Positions 39,932 through 51,739 of a DNA stretch of 64,000 nucleotides are shown here, piece after piece. Numbering within the stretch: position 1 is the stretch's first letter; every line of letters begins with the position of its first letter. The DNA lies in contig NC_090282.1 in the NCBI RefSeq assembly GCF_037392515.1, positions 54,708,843 through 54,772,842 of the forward strand, written 5' to 3'. The DNA is from Haliotis asinina (Eukaryota > Mollusca > Gastropoda > Lepetellida > Haliotidae). Made by a program: the position numbers and the translations under genes. The notes beneath the pieces are model-generated. The model saw only the letters and a list, made by a program, of their open reading frames with translations, had not been told where the DNA came from and searched no databases.

Positions 39932-40605
39932 TCCTAACAGTGACTGTAGTGTGCTACATTATAACATGTCAGGTTGCCTGATTGTTTGTTTCAGGTATAG
40001 CAGCTGTTGGGCCACTAGACATTCAGTCTTGCAGTCTGATTGATCCTCCAACCATCAGTTCTGTGTTGATCTCTGCAATGGATAATATTGACATAAAATA
40101 TTCCTTTGAAACGATTAACACCTCAATATACCATATTTGGATCAAAGAATGCAACAAACTTACCTGAAATTGTGGATTTTGAACAGCAATACAGCCTTTA
40201 CATTTATCACTACTCTACCACATACTGTGACACATTGTCTGCCTCATCACAAAGTTTGAACACTCACATCTGCACAACACCACAAGATCACAAGCCTGCA
40301 AACACCAATGTATATTTTGGGACTAACATTATCCATTTTACTGTTGTATATAATTGTGTAAAGAAATCCACAAGATAATGGCACAACACAAATTTCCCAC
40401 TTTCAGGTTTCAACTTCATCTACTTAAATTGAATAAAAAGTTGAAGGTTTGCTTAAAGTAAATGTGTATGTGAAAGTGCAGTGACATCAAAATAACTCGG
40501 CAGCGTAAATGTACATTTGAGAGTCACTTGTGATGTTTGTTGAGCAACATCATATAGAACTCTTACATCTGCCTAACCTATTGATGTGCTTTTTTTTCAT
40601 TTTAG

Positions 40606-41724
40606 GACTAAAGATACACAGCCAACATTTCAACCATGAATGTACAGCTGGATAATTGATGAGACATTCCCCTTGTGTGAAGAATGAAGTGGTGTCTACG
40701 TCTCCTACTTATTGCCACAGTAGTAGTTAGTGTGTTCAGGCTGTTGTATACACTGTATGTCTTACCACAGTACAGAAATACCACACTCCATCCAGGTGAG
40801 CTCTGGTTAAAACACTACCTTCCGTCTCAAGGTCACCAAAAGGGAAGTGTCAGTCCTCAGCAAATGGACCTGAGAGTTATTATCCTGGCCTATGATCGTG
40901 CTGAGTCTTTGACTAGGTGCCTGACATCACTAAATGAGGCTGAGTACAGTGGTGACAGGGTTCACATTGATGTTTGGATTGACCGCTCTAAGAGTGGAGA
41001 AATAGATGGAGATACATATATAGCAGCCAAGCTGTTCTTGTTTAAGTATGGCACTGTTACTGTGCATAACCACACAAGACATGTTGGAATATATGGACAG
41101 TGGCTCGGTACGTGGAAAGTTACAGAGCAAACTAGAGAAATTGCTTTTTTTCTTGAAGACGATGTCACAGTGTCCAAATACTTCTACAAGTGGCTAAAGG
41201 CAGTTCATGCAAAATATGACTCGGTTGCCAATATTAATGGCTATTCCACTCAGGGTATGAGCATGAAGCACTCAGGTGATCCTGGATGGCTCCAAGCACC
41301 GACATCAGAAGTGGTCTTCAGCTATCCAGTATTAGGCACTTGGGGATTTTCACCCAGCCTGAAGAATTGGATTGGATTTTTGAACTGGTATCGAGAGACA
41401 GCCTCTGATCCTTCTTTTCATCCACTGGTTCCTGGTCTGAAACCATCTGACTGGTACCGCAGTTTCATGAAATCAGGCAAGACAGACACAATGTGGTCAA
41501 TGTGGCACATCTATTATGCAAACAAGAATAATGAACTCACAATATATCCCAATTTGCCTTTCAGACAAGGCCTAACAACAAATGGGAATGGCAAGGGCTT
41601 GCATTATTCTACCAAACAGAAAACACGAACAGGCACTCCTCTTGTTGAATGGTTAGATAAATACATAGTGCTTCCATCTGTGCCTGTCCAACTTGACACT
41701 CACGGAAGGGTGGTGACATCATGA
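40606..41724 (+). CDS. Type II membrane glycosyltransferase, GnT-I-like GT-A fold (CDS 40684-41724)
   Basis: This is a 346-residue intact frame from ATG 40684 to TGA 41722-41724. Residues 4-27 form one membrane anchor with few residues before it, so it is a type II protein of the Golgi or ER. Residues 61-70 (DLRVIILAY) begin the GT-A nucleotide-binding fold, VHIDVWIDRS lies near 93-102, and FFLEDDVTVS (155-164) carries the EDD metal-binding motif, followed by YFYKWL much as EDD..V...FFEYF does in GnT-I. Sequons are at N32 and N129. An acceptor TTTTAG ends at 40605, so a 5' UTR exon lies upstream; a 7-codon uORF (40636-40659) precedes the start. The whole coding region is one exon. The exact family is not certain: an invertebrate GT related to GT13 or GT2 is most likely, and the substrate is unknown. 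Confidence 0.8.
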
Positions 41725-41760
41725 GAGTGCTGCATGTTTCATGTACTGCTGGTCCATTCA

Positions 41761-42021
41761 GTGTTGATCTGAAGGACATGTAACACCTTATCATGAATCA
41801 ATACAACTGAAAACAGGGACATGTATGTCATCAAGTCAATACAGAACTGAAACCTTGGAGAAACGGTTTGTCAGCTCAAAACAAAATTGAAGTGTTGATC
41901 TGAAGGACATGTAACACCTTATCATGAATCAATACAACTGAAAACAGGGACATGTATGTCATCAAGTCAATACAGAACTGAAACCTTGGAGAAACGGTTT
42001 GTCAGCTCAAAACAAAATTGA
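41761..42021. repeat. Perfect 131 bp tandem duplication in the 3' region of the glycosyltransferase
   Basis: The segment starting GTGTTGATCTGAAGGACATG at 41761 is repeated exactly at 41892, ending at ...AACAAAATTGA (42021). The absence of differences suggests a very recent duplication. It starts 36 bp after the stop codon, so it is probably within the 3' UTR. Confidence 0.93.
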
Positions 42022-42245
42022 TACCAGTGACATGCAGCCGGTAATAGCCAAACTGACCTTTCACAGTTTATTTCAAGGTTGCTGGTTGGGGACTGGTGTG
42101 TGTGTGTGTGTGTGTGTGTGGTGATATTAAGGTTCACTTACTTTGTACATAAATATTATGTGGGTTCATTGTCATTGTACGTTTCTCCATACAAATCACC
42201 TCGCATACACATATTCACGCACTCAAACGCGCGTGCGCACACGCA

Positions 42246-42295
<50 letters not shown>

Positions 42296-42740
42296 AGGCA
42301 AAAGTTACGTGTATAAAACAATGGTCCTTAAGCTTTAACTGATATGCAGCTTGTTAGCTCATAACCAAACTGATACCCTTGACATGCACCTTGTTAGCTC
42401 ATAACCAACCTGATACCCTCAATATGCAGTTTGACAGCTCATACCCAAACTGATGCCCAAGTCATGTAGTGTGTCAGCTCATAACTGATACCCTTGACAT
42501 GCAGCTTGACGCTCATAACCAAACTGGTACCTAAAAAATGCAGCTTGACAGCTCATAACTGATACCCAAAACATGCACCTTGTCAGCTCATAACCAAACT
42601 GATACCCAAAACATGCAGCTTGACAGCTCATAACTGATACCCTCTACATGCAGCTTGACAGCTCATACCCAAACTGATATCTTAGACATGTAGCTTGACA
42701 GCTCATAACTAATACCAAAGACGAGCAGTTTATAAGCTCA
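42022..42740. repeat. Minisatellite of ~35-41 bp units, interrupted by microsatellites
   Basis: The units read CTGATACCCTTGACATGCAG then CTTGACAGCTCATAACCAAA with many length variants; most are between 42340 and 42740. The first unit, ATACCAGTGACATGCAGCCG, follows directly on the 131 bp duplication, and GTCAGCTCAAAACAAAATTG of that duplication resembles the unit, so the two arrays may share an origin. Between them are (TG)n at 42097-42120 and (AC)n at 42249-42294. Confidence 0.82.
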
Positions 42741-43255
42741 GGGTAGACGATGACCTAAAAGTCGGCCGGGCTGGGCCACCGGGTACTACCAAAAGTGGAT
42801 TGCAGAAAAAGACACACAGTTGTTGTGTGTTGTCCTTGATATGTCTGTGTGAGAAGGTTACTTACTTCTCTTAGGGTGTGAGGTGTGACATCCTGCGGTC
42901 CTGGGCAGGAAGTGACAGTGTTTTGACAGCTTTTCTTTCCTTGATGAAGACAGTTGGGGTTTCCAAATCAAACTTTATTGTCTCATGCTGAATCAGCACG
43001 GGATATTTATGTTAAAGGGGAGTGACTATTGGCGAGAGCCAACGAGCAACTATGACCTGATTACAGATATGTGTTAAAGGAAATATATTAAATCACAGCA
43101 TTTTGTAATAAGTTATAAAGGATCAAACCAAGTATGCATTCGCACGCACAAAAATTCGTATGTGTTTCCATTGTATTCAAAAAAGTATAGAACACCAGCC
43201 CAAATCCGATCCGATAAAATGCAATAATATCTATAGTAGAGCATTTACAAATACG
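42741..43255. other. Spacer after the minisatellite
   Basis: No gene or clear repeat is recognised. Confidence 0.4.
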
Positions 43256-43883
43256 TTAGCTCAAAGCGCAGCGCTCTTTTCTATATATTCTCAACAGAGA
43301 CACTGTATCACAAGTGTTCGGTCCGTCAGGTGCATCTTTCACCTTTCAAATGTATCTTGAACTGTATTTAAATCCATAGAATGTTATCATACCTACCTAA
43401 ACAGCACTTTGTAGTGTTGCAAAATGCCACATGTAAAGATAACCGGTCCGTTAGAGTTAGGTACCTGTCTCACAATTCCCAACATAACTTCTATCAAAAG
43501 TGTTAAGTCTCTGTTCGGCCCAACTTGGCCCGAGCTCTCAAAAGCCACTACGCCTCTCAGATGTATCTTAAATTCTATTTATATCCATAGTTTAGTATCG
43601 TATTTGCCTAAATATGGCTTCACACAGTTTCAAAGCGTTGTATTTGAAACAAACACGTTGCTTAAATTCAACCCGTTTTTCATACTTTCTCAATAAAGAC
43701 ACAGTGTCACAAGCTTCGGTCCGGCTTGGCCCGGGTAACTCATGTATCTTGAATTGTAATTAATTCCATAGATTAGAGCTATTTATACCTATATCACCTT
43801 TTTATGCCACAAAATGCAACATCCCTTAAAGTGAAGTCCTTTTCGCTCTCCATTCTCAACATAACCTCCATCAAAAGTGTTAA

Positions 43884-46684
43884 AGGGGCACTGATGCGGA
43901 GCGATTTCCGTGGACTGGTTGAAACTTTTGTGCTTGTTTTTCGCCCGTGAGTACCCGGATGATAACCCAGAATTCGTGACTGGTTCGTGACCTCTGCTGC
44001 GCAGTCCGTATGCGCAACTAAGAGTTTAATTATAGACAGATCAACTAAGGTGAAGTCATTTTTACTTCATTACAAATGTATTATGAAAACAAAAGAAACA
44101 CTTTGAAGGTCAATCATCTGCCACTGGTAGAAGTGGTAGAAAAAACCTATTAGGACGGAATAATAAACAAGCCAATGTATGTCTCTATATTTTGTCTCAT
44201 AATCCTAATTAGTTTATTGTCATATTTGCATGATTTTGAAAATTAGTAAAAGAACACACGGTCTGCTTATACTTATAGTAAATGTCTAACATGACTGTAA
44301 CATTTTAACATTGTATAGACTGAAAATGTGGATCCTATTTCACACACATACGCGAACTAGTTTTCTGTCATATAGATTTTGCTCAATGTTACAACAAATG
44401 AATTAAAATAAAATGCAAACAATGAACTTAAAACAGACTTATGTTGTAGCAACAATGTCAGGCTACTACCTTGTTCAGGAATGTATCCATCAATATCCAC
44501 ATAAAAGAACGATATTCCATTCATCTGCAGCTGGTAAATAATCCTTCTCTATGTCGTGTTTCTTACAACAGTCTAGTTTGCCAAAAAGTGACACATCGTA
44601 TATATCGTTGTATACGGCGAGCTGGGCCGATACTCGCTAGATATCTCTATAAAAATCCGAATGCTTTCTCATTGGTGTAAAATGCTATTACTCCCACACA
44701 AACTGTCATCCAAAATATACTCTCTCAAGTATACCCTGAAGTCACCCTGTCCTAATTGTACGTTTAGCTTACTTTCGGCAATAGAAAATATCTTACGGGA
44801 TACTGGCTTTTACCATGTATGGATGTCACAGTCTATTGTTTCTCCAAATGATTTAAAAACTAATGTTAAACGGGTTCTCAATGATCAGTTTTATCAGTCA
44901 TGGAATGCAACAGCAAATGCTTCCTCAAAAGGCAAATATTACATTCTTTGTAAAGAAGTACCTAATCTAAATCCCAATCTTCTAGAACTGCCTCCAAATC
45001 TTAGAATATGGCATACACGCTTTAGAACAGCTAACCACAGATTACCTATAGAAACTGGAAGATGGACTAGTATCGCTGTTTCTGACAGGAAATGCACACT
45101 GTGTAATGATGCAAGGGGGCGATGAAAACCACTTCCTTCTAATATGCTCAGGTCTAGCAACGCTAAGAAATAAATATCTGCCTACGTACTTTTGTAATAA
45201 TCCTTCATTAGATAAATTCATCTCAATAAGGAAATCATATTATAAACCACTCACTTTGAAATTAGCTAAATATATCAAGGAAGGTTTATGTCGGTTCAGA
45301 TGAGACTACCATGTGCAAAAATGTAATTTTCTTTTTATTGTTGACTTGCACAAACCATACTGTACATATTGTATATCATCTGTATGTTCTCTGTGTCACT
45401 TCGTGTGATTTATGAGAATAAACTTCTTCTTCTTCTTCTTCTTCGTTTCACGTCTTTCACATTGGTGAAAACCTGATAATTGGTCACTCAAAATAGCACA
45501 TCAGGCAACTAATTGTATGATGTCCGCCATTCTAAGTAATTTTGTGAACCAATAATGAGCAATCAATCAACGCAATGGTGGTTAAATCTTTGAGGGGAGG
45601 GTGTTGTTTTTATACTCGCAAAACTTTACGACAGGGTGTAGTCAGTATAAATTAGTACATCTACACACACTACCTTTTTACAAGTCCGCTGTAGAAGATA
45701 AAAGTAATTAATGAATCAGCGTGTTATCGGTTAATCCTTTGATCGATGTCTGTTTTTGTACCTCAGCTGATAAACCCTCTTGCATCACTTACATGCACAT
45801 ATTACATAACATACAATACATTTGCCACTACAGACCTTAAGTTATAATGTTGAGTATTTACTCCACACAGAAGAAATGCCAAATGGGAACCTTTGTTAAG
45901 TAACCTGAGTGGTGTTACCACTAATTATACCTGTTATAAATCCTGTTATAAATTCATTAACTGGCCGTCAAGAGAATGATCACAAAACAACACATGTGGG
46001 TTTATACCATCAAACGCGAGTTAAGCAAGGAAGATGTAATCTCTGTGTCGAATGCAGCCTCAAAACACTTACGGGCCGAAACTGTTGTCAGGATACCAAC
46101 GAAACTTCGTTACATAAGAAATACATACAGGCATTTGTTGTTTACTTGGGTAAATAGGTGTAATCACTTTTTTTACGTAAGACAATTGTCGGATTTCTCA
46201 CAGTGGCAATAGATAACAAACCAGGGTAGCTACCATAGCTACCAAAATTTACGTATGATATTTGCTATGACAGTTGGGCCAACACTCAAAACTATCCAAA
46301 TATAAAGATTTGCAATCTTTCGGACCGAAACAAATGGCTTGCTACATGCCTGTAGACATCATATTTTCACATAACATGATCAAATATCGAGGTTAAAAAC
46401 AACACTGAAATAGGATCAAATTTGATCAAGCACAAGAAAGAAAAACTACACTGCTGGGATATTTTGTTAATCAGACAAGGAATACCGTGGATATTTTTAA
46501 ATAATGGCATATGATGGACATCCGGCCTCCTGACAGTTTAGTGAAGAAATTCTGCTGATGTGGACCGGAGCCCAATACCTTTGTCCGTCACGGTCGAGGG
46601 AACGGGCGCTGTGACCAGTTTGCAGTTTGTTTTCGTAAATAGACCGTTGGCGAGAAAGATTGTTCGCTCCGCATCAGTGCCCCT
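43884..46684. mobile_element. TTAA-type DNA transposon, copy 2, carrying a nested LINE
   Basis: The inverted ends are AGGGGCACTGATGCGGAGCGA at 43884 and TCGCTCCGCATCAGTGCCCC at 46664-46683 (+T 46684). TTAA is duplicated at 43880-43883 and 46685-46688. The uninterrupted target is present at 43491-43521 in the neighbouring tandem repeat unit, which confirms the junctions. The 2801 bp include a ~840 bp LINE insertion. No transposase is seen, so it is non-autonomous; TTAA and AGG ends suggest Kolobok or a related TTAA superfamily. Confidence 0.85.
44608..45447 (+). mobile_element. 5'-truncated LINE nested in the TTAA element
   Basis: Frames 44661-45125 and 45106-45303 encode the C-terminus of a LINE ORF2. 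LRIWHTRFRTANHRLPIETG is followed by a zinc-knuckle of the form CTLC...DENHFLLIC, split by a one-base shift in the G-run near 45115. The tail is a (CTT)n microsatellite at 45426-45447. Comparison with the inverted family copy at 48.5-49.7 kb, which lacks the insert, places the insertion between about 44607 and 45448. Confidence 0.8.
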
Positions 46685-46900
46685 TTAAGTCTCTGTTCGC
46701 CCCGCGCTATCAAAAACGGCTTTAACCCTACACATGTATGATAATTAGTGTTTATATCCGTAGGATAGTATTATATCTTCCTAACTATATATTTACGGAG
46801 TCTCAAAACATAGTATTTAAAGCAAGAACGTTGCTTAGAAAGAAGTTCGGTCTGGCATTGCGCGGACTTATGAAATTGATACACCTGCTAATAACACCTG

Positions 46901-47997
46901 TATCCAGCTTGCTTGATTGGCCCTTGTCTAATTGCAATCAGCTAGGTGTTGTGATTCAATCAAAATGCTGTTGTCCTTAATTACCTGTCTGGGGCCTTCA
47001 GTGTTATTGATAACTCCACAGTTTCTTTATAACGTTTTTCACAGGTGGATATGCAATGTCTGACTAAATTAGAAATGCTAAAATCAGACATTTGTTTCAC
47101 TATATCTATATATGTATAACGAAACACATACACGTATAATGGACAAAATAATTATCAGAAGGTATTATAGCCATTTGCATGAAATGTTTGAAAGAGTTGT
47201 TTTGTGTATTTGTTGTGGTTAACAAAAATAGGATGTTTCCCTACATATTCCATAGCATGGACATCAATGGTTACTAGTACAGATCTAGATAGTTGACTGG
47301 AGTTATTCACGTCATGATTTAAACATATCAGAAGATGTTAGCTGATACGAAACATCTTACGGAATTGGCTATGACATGTTATGCTTTCATAATTTGAACA
47401 TGCGAAAGTATGAAAACCCGTCCACGGCAATGTCACTGGGTTGTCCAGCTCAGGATCAGGAGAGATTTGTTTTGCATGAGCTTTGCTACGCAAAGGCTAC
47501 TCGGAGATGCTATTTCTGGATGTTGTATACTTCAAGGCTTTCTTATTCTCAGAAATTACGTATCGTGACAGAGAGAACACAAAACAATTTGATATATATT
47601 AAAATGTTGATCAAAGTCCAGTTTTGATGTATCCGGCAATTTTAGAGTTAACTGGTGAATAGTCACATTTCATTATACATACACACATTTTCAATAGTAG
47701 GATGCTTACTGAAATATTGGGGAAGAAATTGATGTTTGAGGACTGGGCAGAATAATAGAAAGTGAAGTTCATCACAGACAGATGATGCACAAAGTTGGCA
47801 GGCTCTGTAACAGCGTTCGATGCCGTACCAACGTCCTTTTTAACTGGGCAACCTGTAGTTTGAAGTTAATATATTTTAACCTTAAGTCTAACAGACTGCA
47901 CTCTGCTCAAAGTTACTACACAGACAAGTTCACAGAAATCAGGTTAGTTTGATATATCTCTGTATATTTATATTATCCACTTATGTGTTGTGATACG
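46901..47997 (-). other. Spacer with a LINE fragment (- strand, about 47640-47850)
   Basis: On the - strand, RWYGIERCYRACQLCASSVC followed by DELHFLLFCPVLKHQFLPQY reads as a LINE C-terminal Cys-Cys-His-Cys knuckle, distinct from the one at 45.1 kb. The rest (46901-47640) holds nothing I recognise. Confidence 0.55.
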
Positions 47998-48486
47998 TTA
48001 AAGGTCACATTTACTCCAAAAGGGTACAAATGCAAAATCACTTGCTGACATCGTTATAAATGAAACCCCGCCGTTAAAACTACTCATTTCGATCTTTAAT
48101 TAACTTAAATCTACCTTTTTGTCAACAGTGCACAATTCTCAGCCGCAAACGAAATTTCAACCAATCAGAGCGGCGCGTCGCCTAGACGTAATTGTAGGTA
48201 TAGAAATGAGGGCCTGTGCAGTACTCATCTACATTTCAGGGGTTAAACCATTTCGTTTACAGGTTTGTACAAACCTGAAATCGCAAAAGCTGTTGTGAAA
48301 AATGAAAGCTATATGTTCTCACAATCTACTATCATTTAGTTTTGTCTCCTGCTTTGCCTATTTTTCGAGTTACAACCCTTGTTTTCATAGAGGGATTCTG
48401 TCAAAATCACTTGGTGTCGCTAGGTTGTAATCCGTGTTAGTTGGTATAAACCTACACGTTATTTGTCACCATTCACTTGTTGCTCA

Positions 48487-49690
48487 GTTAATGAATTTAT
48501 AACGGGTATAATTAGTGATAACGCCACTTAGATTACCCGACAAAGGCCCCCATTTGGCATTTCTTGTGTCTGGATCGATCAAAGGATTAACCGATAACAC
48601 GCTGACTGATTTAGTTTTATGTGGATTTAAATGGGGGATTTGTCAAAAGGTAGTGTTTATGTATGTACACTTACTAATCTTTACGGAATACACTCATGTC
48701 TGTGTCTATGTAAAAACAACACCCTTCTTTCAAAGGATTAACCGCCAATACATTGACTGATTGCTCATTATTGGCTAACTAAATAACCTTTTAAAAAGAA
48801 TGATGCACATTATGCAATTAGTTGCCATGTGTGCTATCTTGGGTGACCAGTGAAACTATACAGCAATGTGAAAAACCTGAAACGATACATCACGTTTTTG
48901 TATGTTAGACTGTTAAAAGACATCACTTGGGAAATCTGCAGATGAATATACATATATCACTTGAAGTCTTTGAATGTCATTTAGAAGTGAAATTACATAA
49001 GAATGAAGATTTTTATGGATATCAACTTCTTTATGAGAGAACACAACGTTTCGGAGTTAATGCTTACTCCTTCATGCTTCCTATCAGTGCTTGTTTATAC
49101 TACATTGTTATCTTAACTATCGGCTTCCTATCAGTGCTTGTTTATACTAGCTTTCGTTAACTCATTCCACTTGTTACTTTGTTATTGTTTTACCTGTACA
49201 TATAAATACACCTCTGTATCCCTTTCTCTTTCTCTATCACCTGATGAAGGAGTAAGCATTAACTCCGAAACGTTGTGTTCTCTCATAAAGAAGTTGATAT
49301 CCATAAAAATCTTCATTCTTATATATCACTTGGTTTTTTTGTGGATATTGATGGATACATTCCTCGAACAAGGTAATAACCTGACATTGCTCCTATAACT
49401 TTAATTTTAATATTTGCATTTTTGTTTTTTTTAAGTTGTCGTAGCTTTCAACAGAATCATTGTTTTCGTTGTGAAGTGTGATGATGCAGATGACATACAC
49501 TAGGGCGTGCGTGTGAATTATGATTCATTTAGGCAAACTATAAAATGTCTACAAATTACATTCCTGTTAAACATTCGCAGATCGCTTCTTTTTATTAAGT
49601 TTCAAAATGCATACAAGCATGATTATAAAGTCATTAGGATTATGAGACCAAGTATAAAGACGTATATTGACAAGTGTCTACATACTGGTG
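48487..49690 (-). mobile_element. Inverted partial copy 3 of the TTAA-type element
   Basis: The reverse complement matches copy 2 at several points: AATCCTTTGATCGAT (copy 2 at 45752, here near 48575), CCAATAATGAGCAATCAATC (here near 48755), ATCCATCAATATCCACA (copy 2 near 44490, here near 49345) and CTCATAATCCTAAT (here near 49640). It lacks the nested LINE and is interrupted by the hairpin retroposon. Its outer ends are not clear. Confidence 0.7.
48964..49320 (+). mobile_element. Hairpin retroposon copy 1 with 12 bp target duplication
   Basis: The target duplication ATATATCACTTG is at 48952-48963 and 49321-49332. The element starts AAGTCTTTGAATGTCATTTA and contains two 78 bp inverted arms (48998-49076 and 49244-49321), which are almost perfect complements. 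The right arm carries CTGATGAAGGAGTAAGCATT then AACTCCGAAACGTTG. The same element, longer, is at 61979-62542. Confidence 0.85.
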
Positions 49691-50385
49691 AGTGACAACT
49701 ACGTACAAACCAAGTAAATTTAGCAAGTGAACAAAGTTATGGCTCAGTATTCTCACTTCGACATGGACCTCGCTTAGGTTATGTTACAGGTTGTGTCATG
49801 CAAACTCCTTTTGGTAATGATTCAAATACATATCTAACTACTGGTAGAAAGTAGTTCTGATTTTCTAACTTGATGAACACAAACCATAATCTCAATAATT
49901 CTAACGGACTTTAGCGCGTGACTTCACGATGTTCAAACATGGCAGCGCCCTGTCTGAGGATGAATGCTATTTAAGTTTGTTTTCACCGACTTACAAAATC
50001 AAAATTACTTTTCACTGGTAGTAAAATATGTATTTTATTGATGGACATTAGGATTTTACATGACATTGCTTATAACATAACAATTTCACTCTTGGAAGCG
50101 GTCAGTATAAGGGGTCAATATAATATTACTTACGATAATATTGTCACTTCGACCTCGTTTCCGAGGAAGAAAGCATTATAGTCATGCAAAATCCTTTTGG
50201 TCAGCAATGTGTAGTAAGCAGTCTTGATTTTATAAACTCGATGAAACTTGAACTCCATTTTCTATCCTGGAAGCGTGGTAGAGGGCGAATTAGTATATAC
50301 AGATTTAGTATATACCACTGGCTTCCACAACGCTCGCTTCGCACACACTAACAACCAATTTAAGCACAAACTACGGGGTCCGGTG
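49691..50385. other. Spacer
   Basis: It may include the remainder of copy 3. I see no genes. Confidence 0.35.
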
Positions 50386-50760
50386 GAAATCTGTGCATAG
50401 TGACACCATCACCCGACCCCAAGGAACAATTGACGGCAACACAACAATTCGGCAAGTCTTTGGTGACGTTGAGAAATCAGCAAAATGACGAGCTTCCTAC
50501 ACGTTTTCAATACAACGAACTGAAAATCGTTCTATGACGTCACGGGGGGGGGGGGGGGGGGGGGGGGGGGCGCTCTGGCGACAGTGTTACGTAACCTGTC
50601 TGCGCGGGTTCGTTTTCGGGCGAGAGAGAAGCAGACGGCTTTTCAGCAACTTTTGAGCGCTTGGTATTAATTAGTTTTTTTGTTTTTGTTTTTTTTTCAA
50701 AAAAATGGTGTTCCGTTTATGACTAACCAGAAGTCTTTCTTATGCAGTGATAATAAGAGT
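50386..50760. repeat. Dispersed repeat, copy 1 (second copy at 63418-63760)
   Basis: Shared blocks include GTGACACCATCAC, CAATTGACGGCAA, GAAATCAGCAAAATGACGA, GCTCTGGCGACAG, GAGAGAAGCAGACG and TGACTAACCAGAAGTCT, in the same order as at 63418-63760. This copy carries a run of 27 G (50544-50570) where the other reads TTCCGGATTGCTGCAGT. It may be the right part of a TTAA element. Confidence 0.8.
50544..50570. repeat. Run of 27 G
   Basis: It is an uninterrupted G homopolymer on the + strand. It may be inflated or collapsed by sequencing. Confidence 0.85.
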
Positions 50761-50790
50761 ACCAAAAAATTGAGTTTAGTGGTCCTTTAA

Positions 50791-51627
50791 ACATGTGGTA
50801 TTAAAGTAAACTAGGGGTTGGATATTGTCTAAATGTCATCCATTATCTATATACATAAATATGCTAAACCAGGCTTAGTAATTGTAAGGGTTTTTTTTTT
50901 GTACTAACTAACTTTTCTGTATCTTTACTCTCGTGTGCATGAGATATTTAAGTCTGAATGTGTTGTATAATAGTCATATTTTAATTCTGTTGTTTGGGCA
51001 TGTGTATACAATATGCGCATATAACATTTCACATAGTAAATAAATTGTAAAGCGTGTTAATCTGAGTTATGAGAAGCTCATTGTTTGAATAATTCATTTC
51101 AGATCTGTATTATTATCCTGTGTATTCCATTAACTACATCCATTACATTATGGATTACATTACAATATAGATCAGTTACCACCCAGCCCATGATTATATA
51201 AACAACAATTTGTAAACAAGTTCATAACTTTCTTGCAATTAGAATATTTATTTGCATATGTCTTGCTATATACTGGGTCTGTTTATAGCTACTAGTAATA
51301 AGCATTGCACATTTATGATTTCATGTACTATTACTGTATCATTATTTCTGTAAATGTTTCAGGGTGACTTATCGACAAAAATAAACATTCCTCGGGCAAT
51401 AGCTCACACCCGTAGCGTTTGCTGATTTGTCCTCTAGACATTCACACCCTTGCTACATTAGTTACGAAAATGTTGTGTGTTAGTTGGACACGATTCAAAT
51501 TCAAGTTCCGTTTTGAGAGGCAAAACGTATGAAACCTTGAAAACAGATTTAAAATACAGTATGTTGGAATGACGGGTTATAGAAGTGGTTTCATGGTTGT
51601 GTTGAGGGGCGGTTGAATGCATCAGGC

Positions 51628-51630
<3 letters not shown>
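50791..51630. other. AT-rich spacer
   Basis: I see nothing in it. Confidence 0.4.

Positions 51631-51708
<78 letters not shown>
51631..51708. repeat. (TG)39 microsatellite
   Basis: It is a perfect TG run of 78 bp just upstream of the Harbinger relic. Confidence 0.95.
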
Positions 51709-51709
<1 letters not shown>

Positions 51710-51739
51710 TATCGTGCGTGCGATATTCAGGAGGGCACA

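Larger units (their letters stand above)
43256..46900. repeat. Degenerate ~200-250 bp tandem repeat split by a transposon
   Basis: Repeated blocks such as ATCAAAAGTGTTAAGTCTCT, TTCGGTCCGTCAGG / TTCGGTCCGGCTTGGCCCG, ATGTATCTTGAATTG and AATCCATAGAATG occur near 43300, 43490, 43720 and 46690, on both sides of the inserted element at 43884-46684. The outer edges are approximate. Confidence 0.65.
48002..50786. mobile_element. Possible larger TTAA-flanked element
   Basis: AGGTCACATTTACTCC follows TTAA at 47998-48001, and AGTGGTCCT precedes TTAA at 50787-50790. The ends are only loosely inverted (AGG.CAC...GGTAC), so this may be two separate ends. It contains an inverted copy of the TTAA family of 43884-46684 and the hairpin retroposon. 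Confidence 0.35.

Noticed and set aside
39993..40167. Exon-like frame after TTTCAG (GIAAVGPLDIQSCSLIDPPT...) ending in a stop
   Set aside because: The acceptor is good but there is no recognisable domain and no partner exon; it could be a 5' exon or terminal exon of something, but I cannot support it.
46738..46980. 80-codon frame on the + strand
   Set aside because: It lies within the degenerate tandem repeat and has no recognisable domain.
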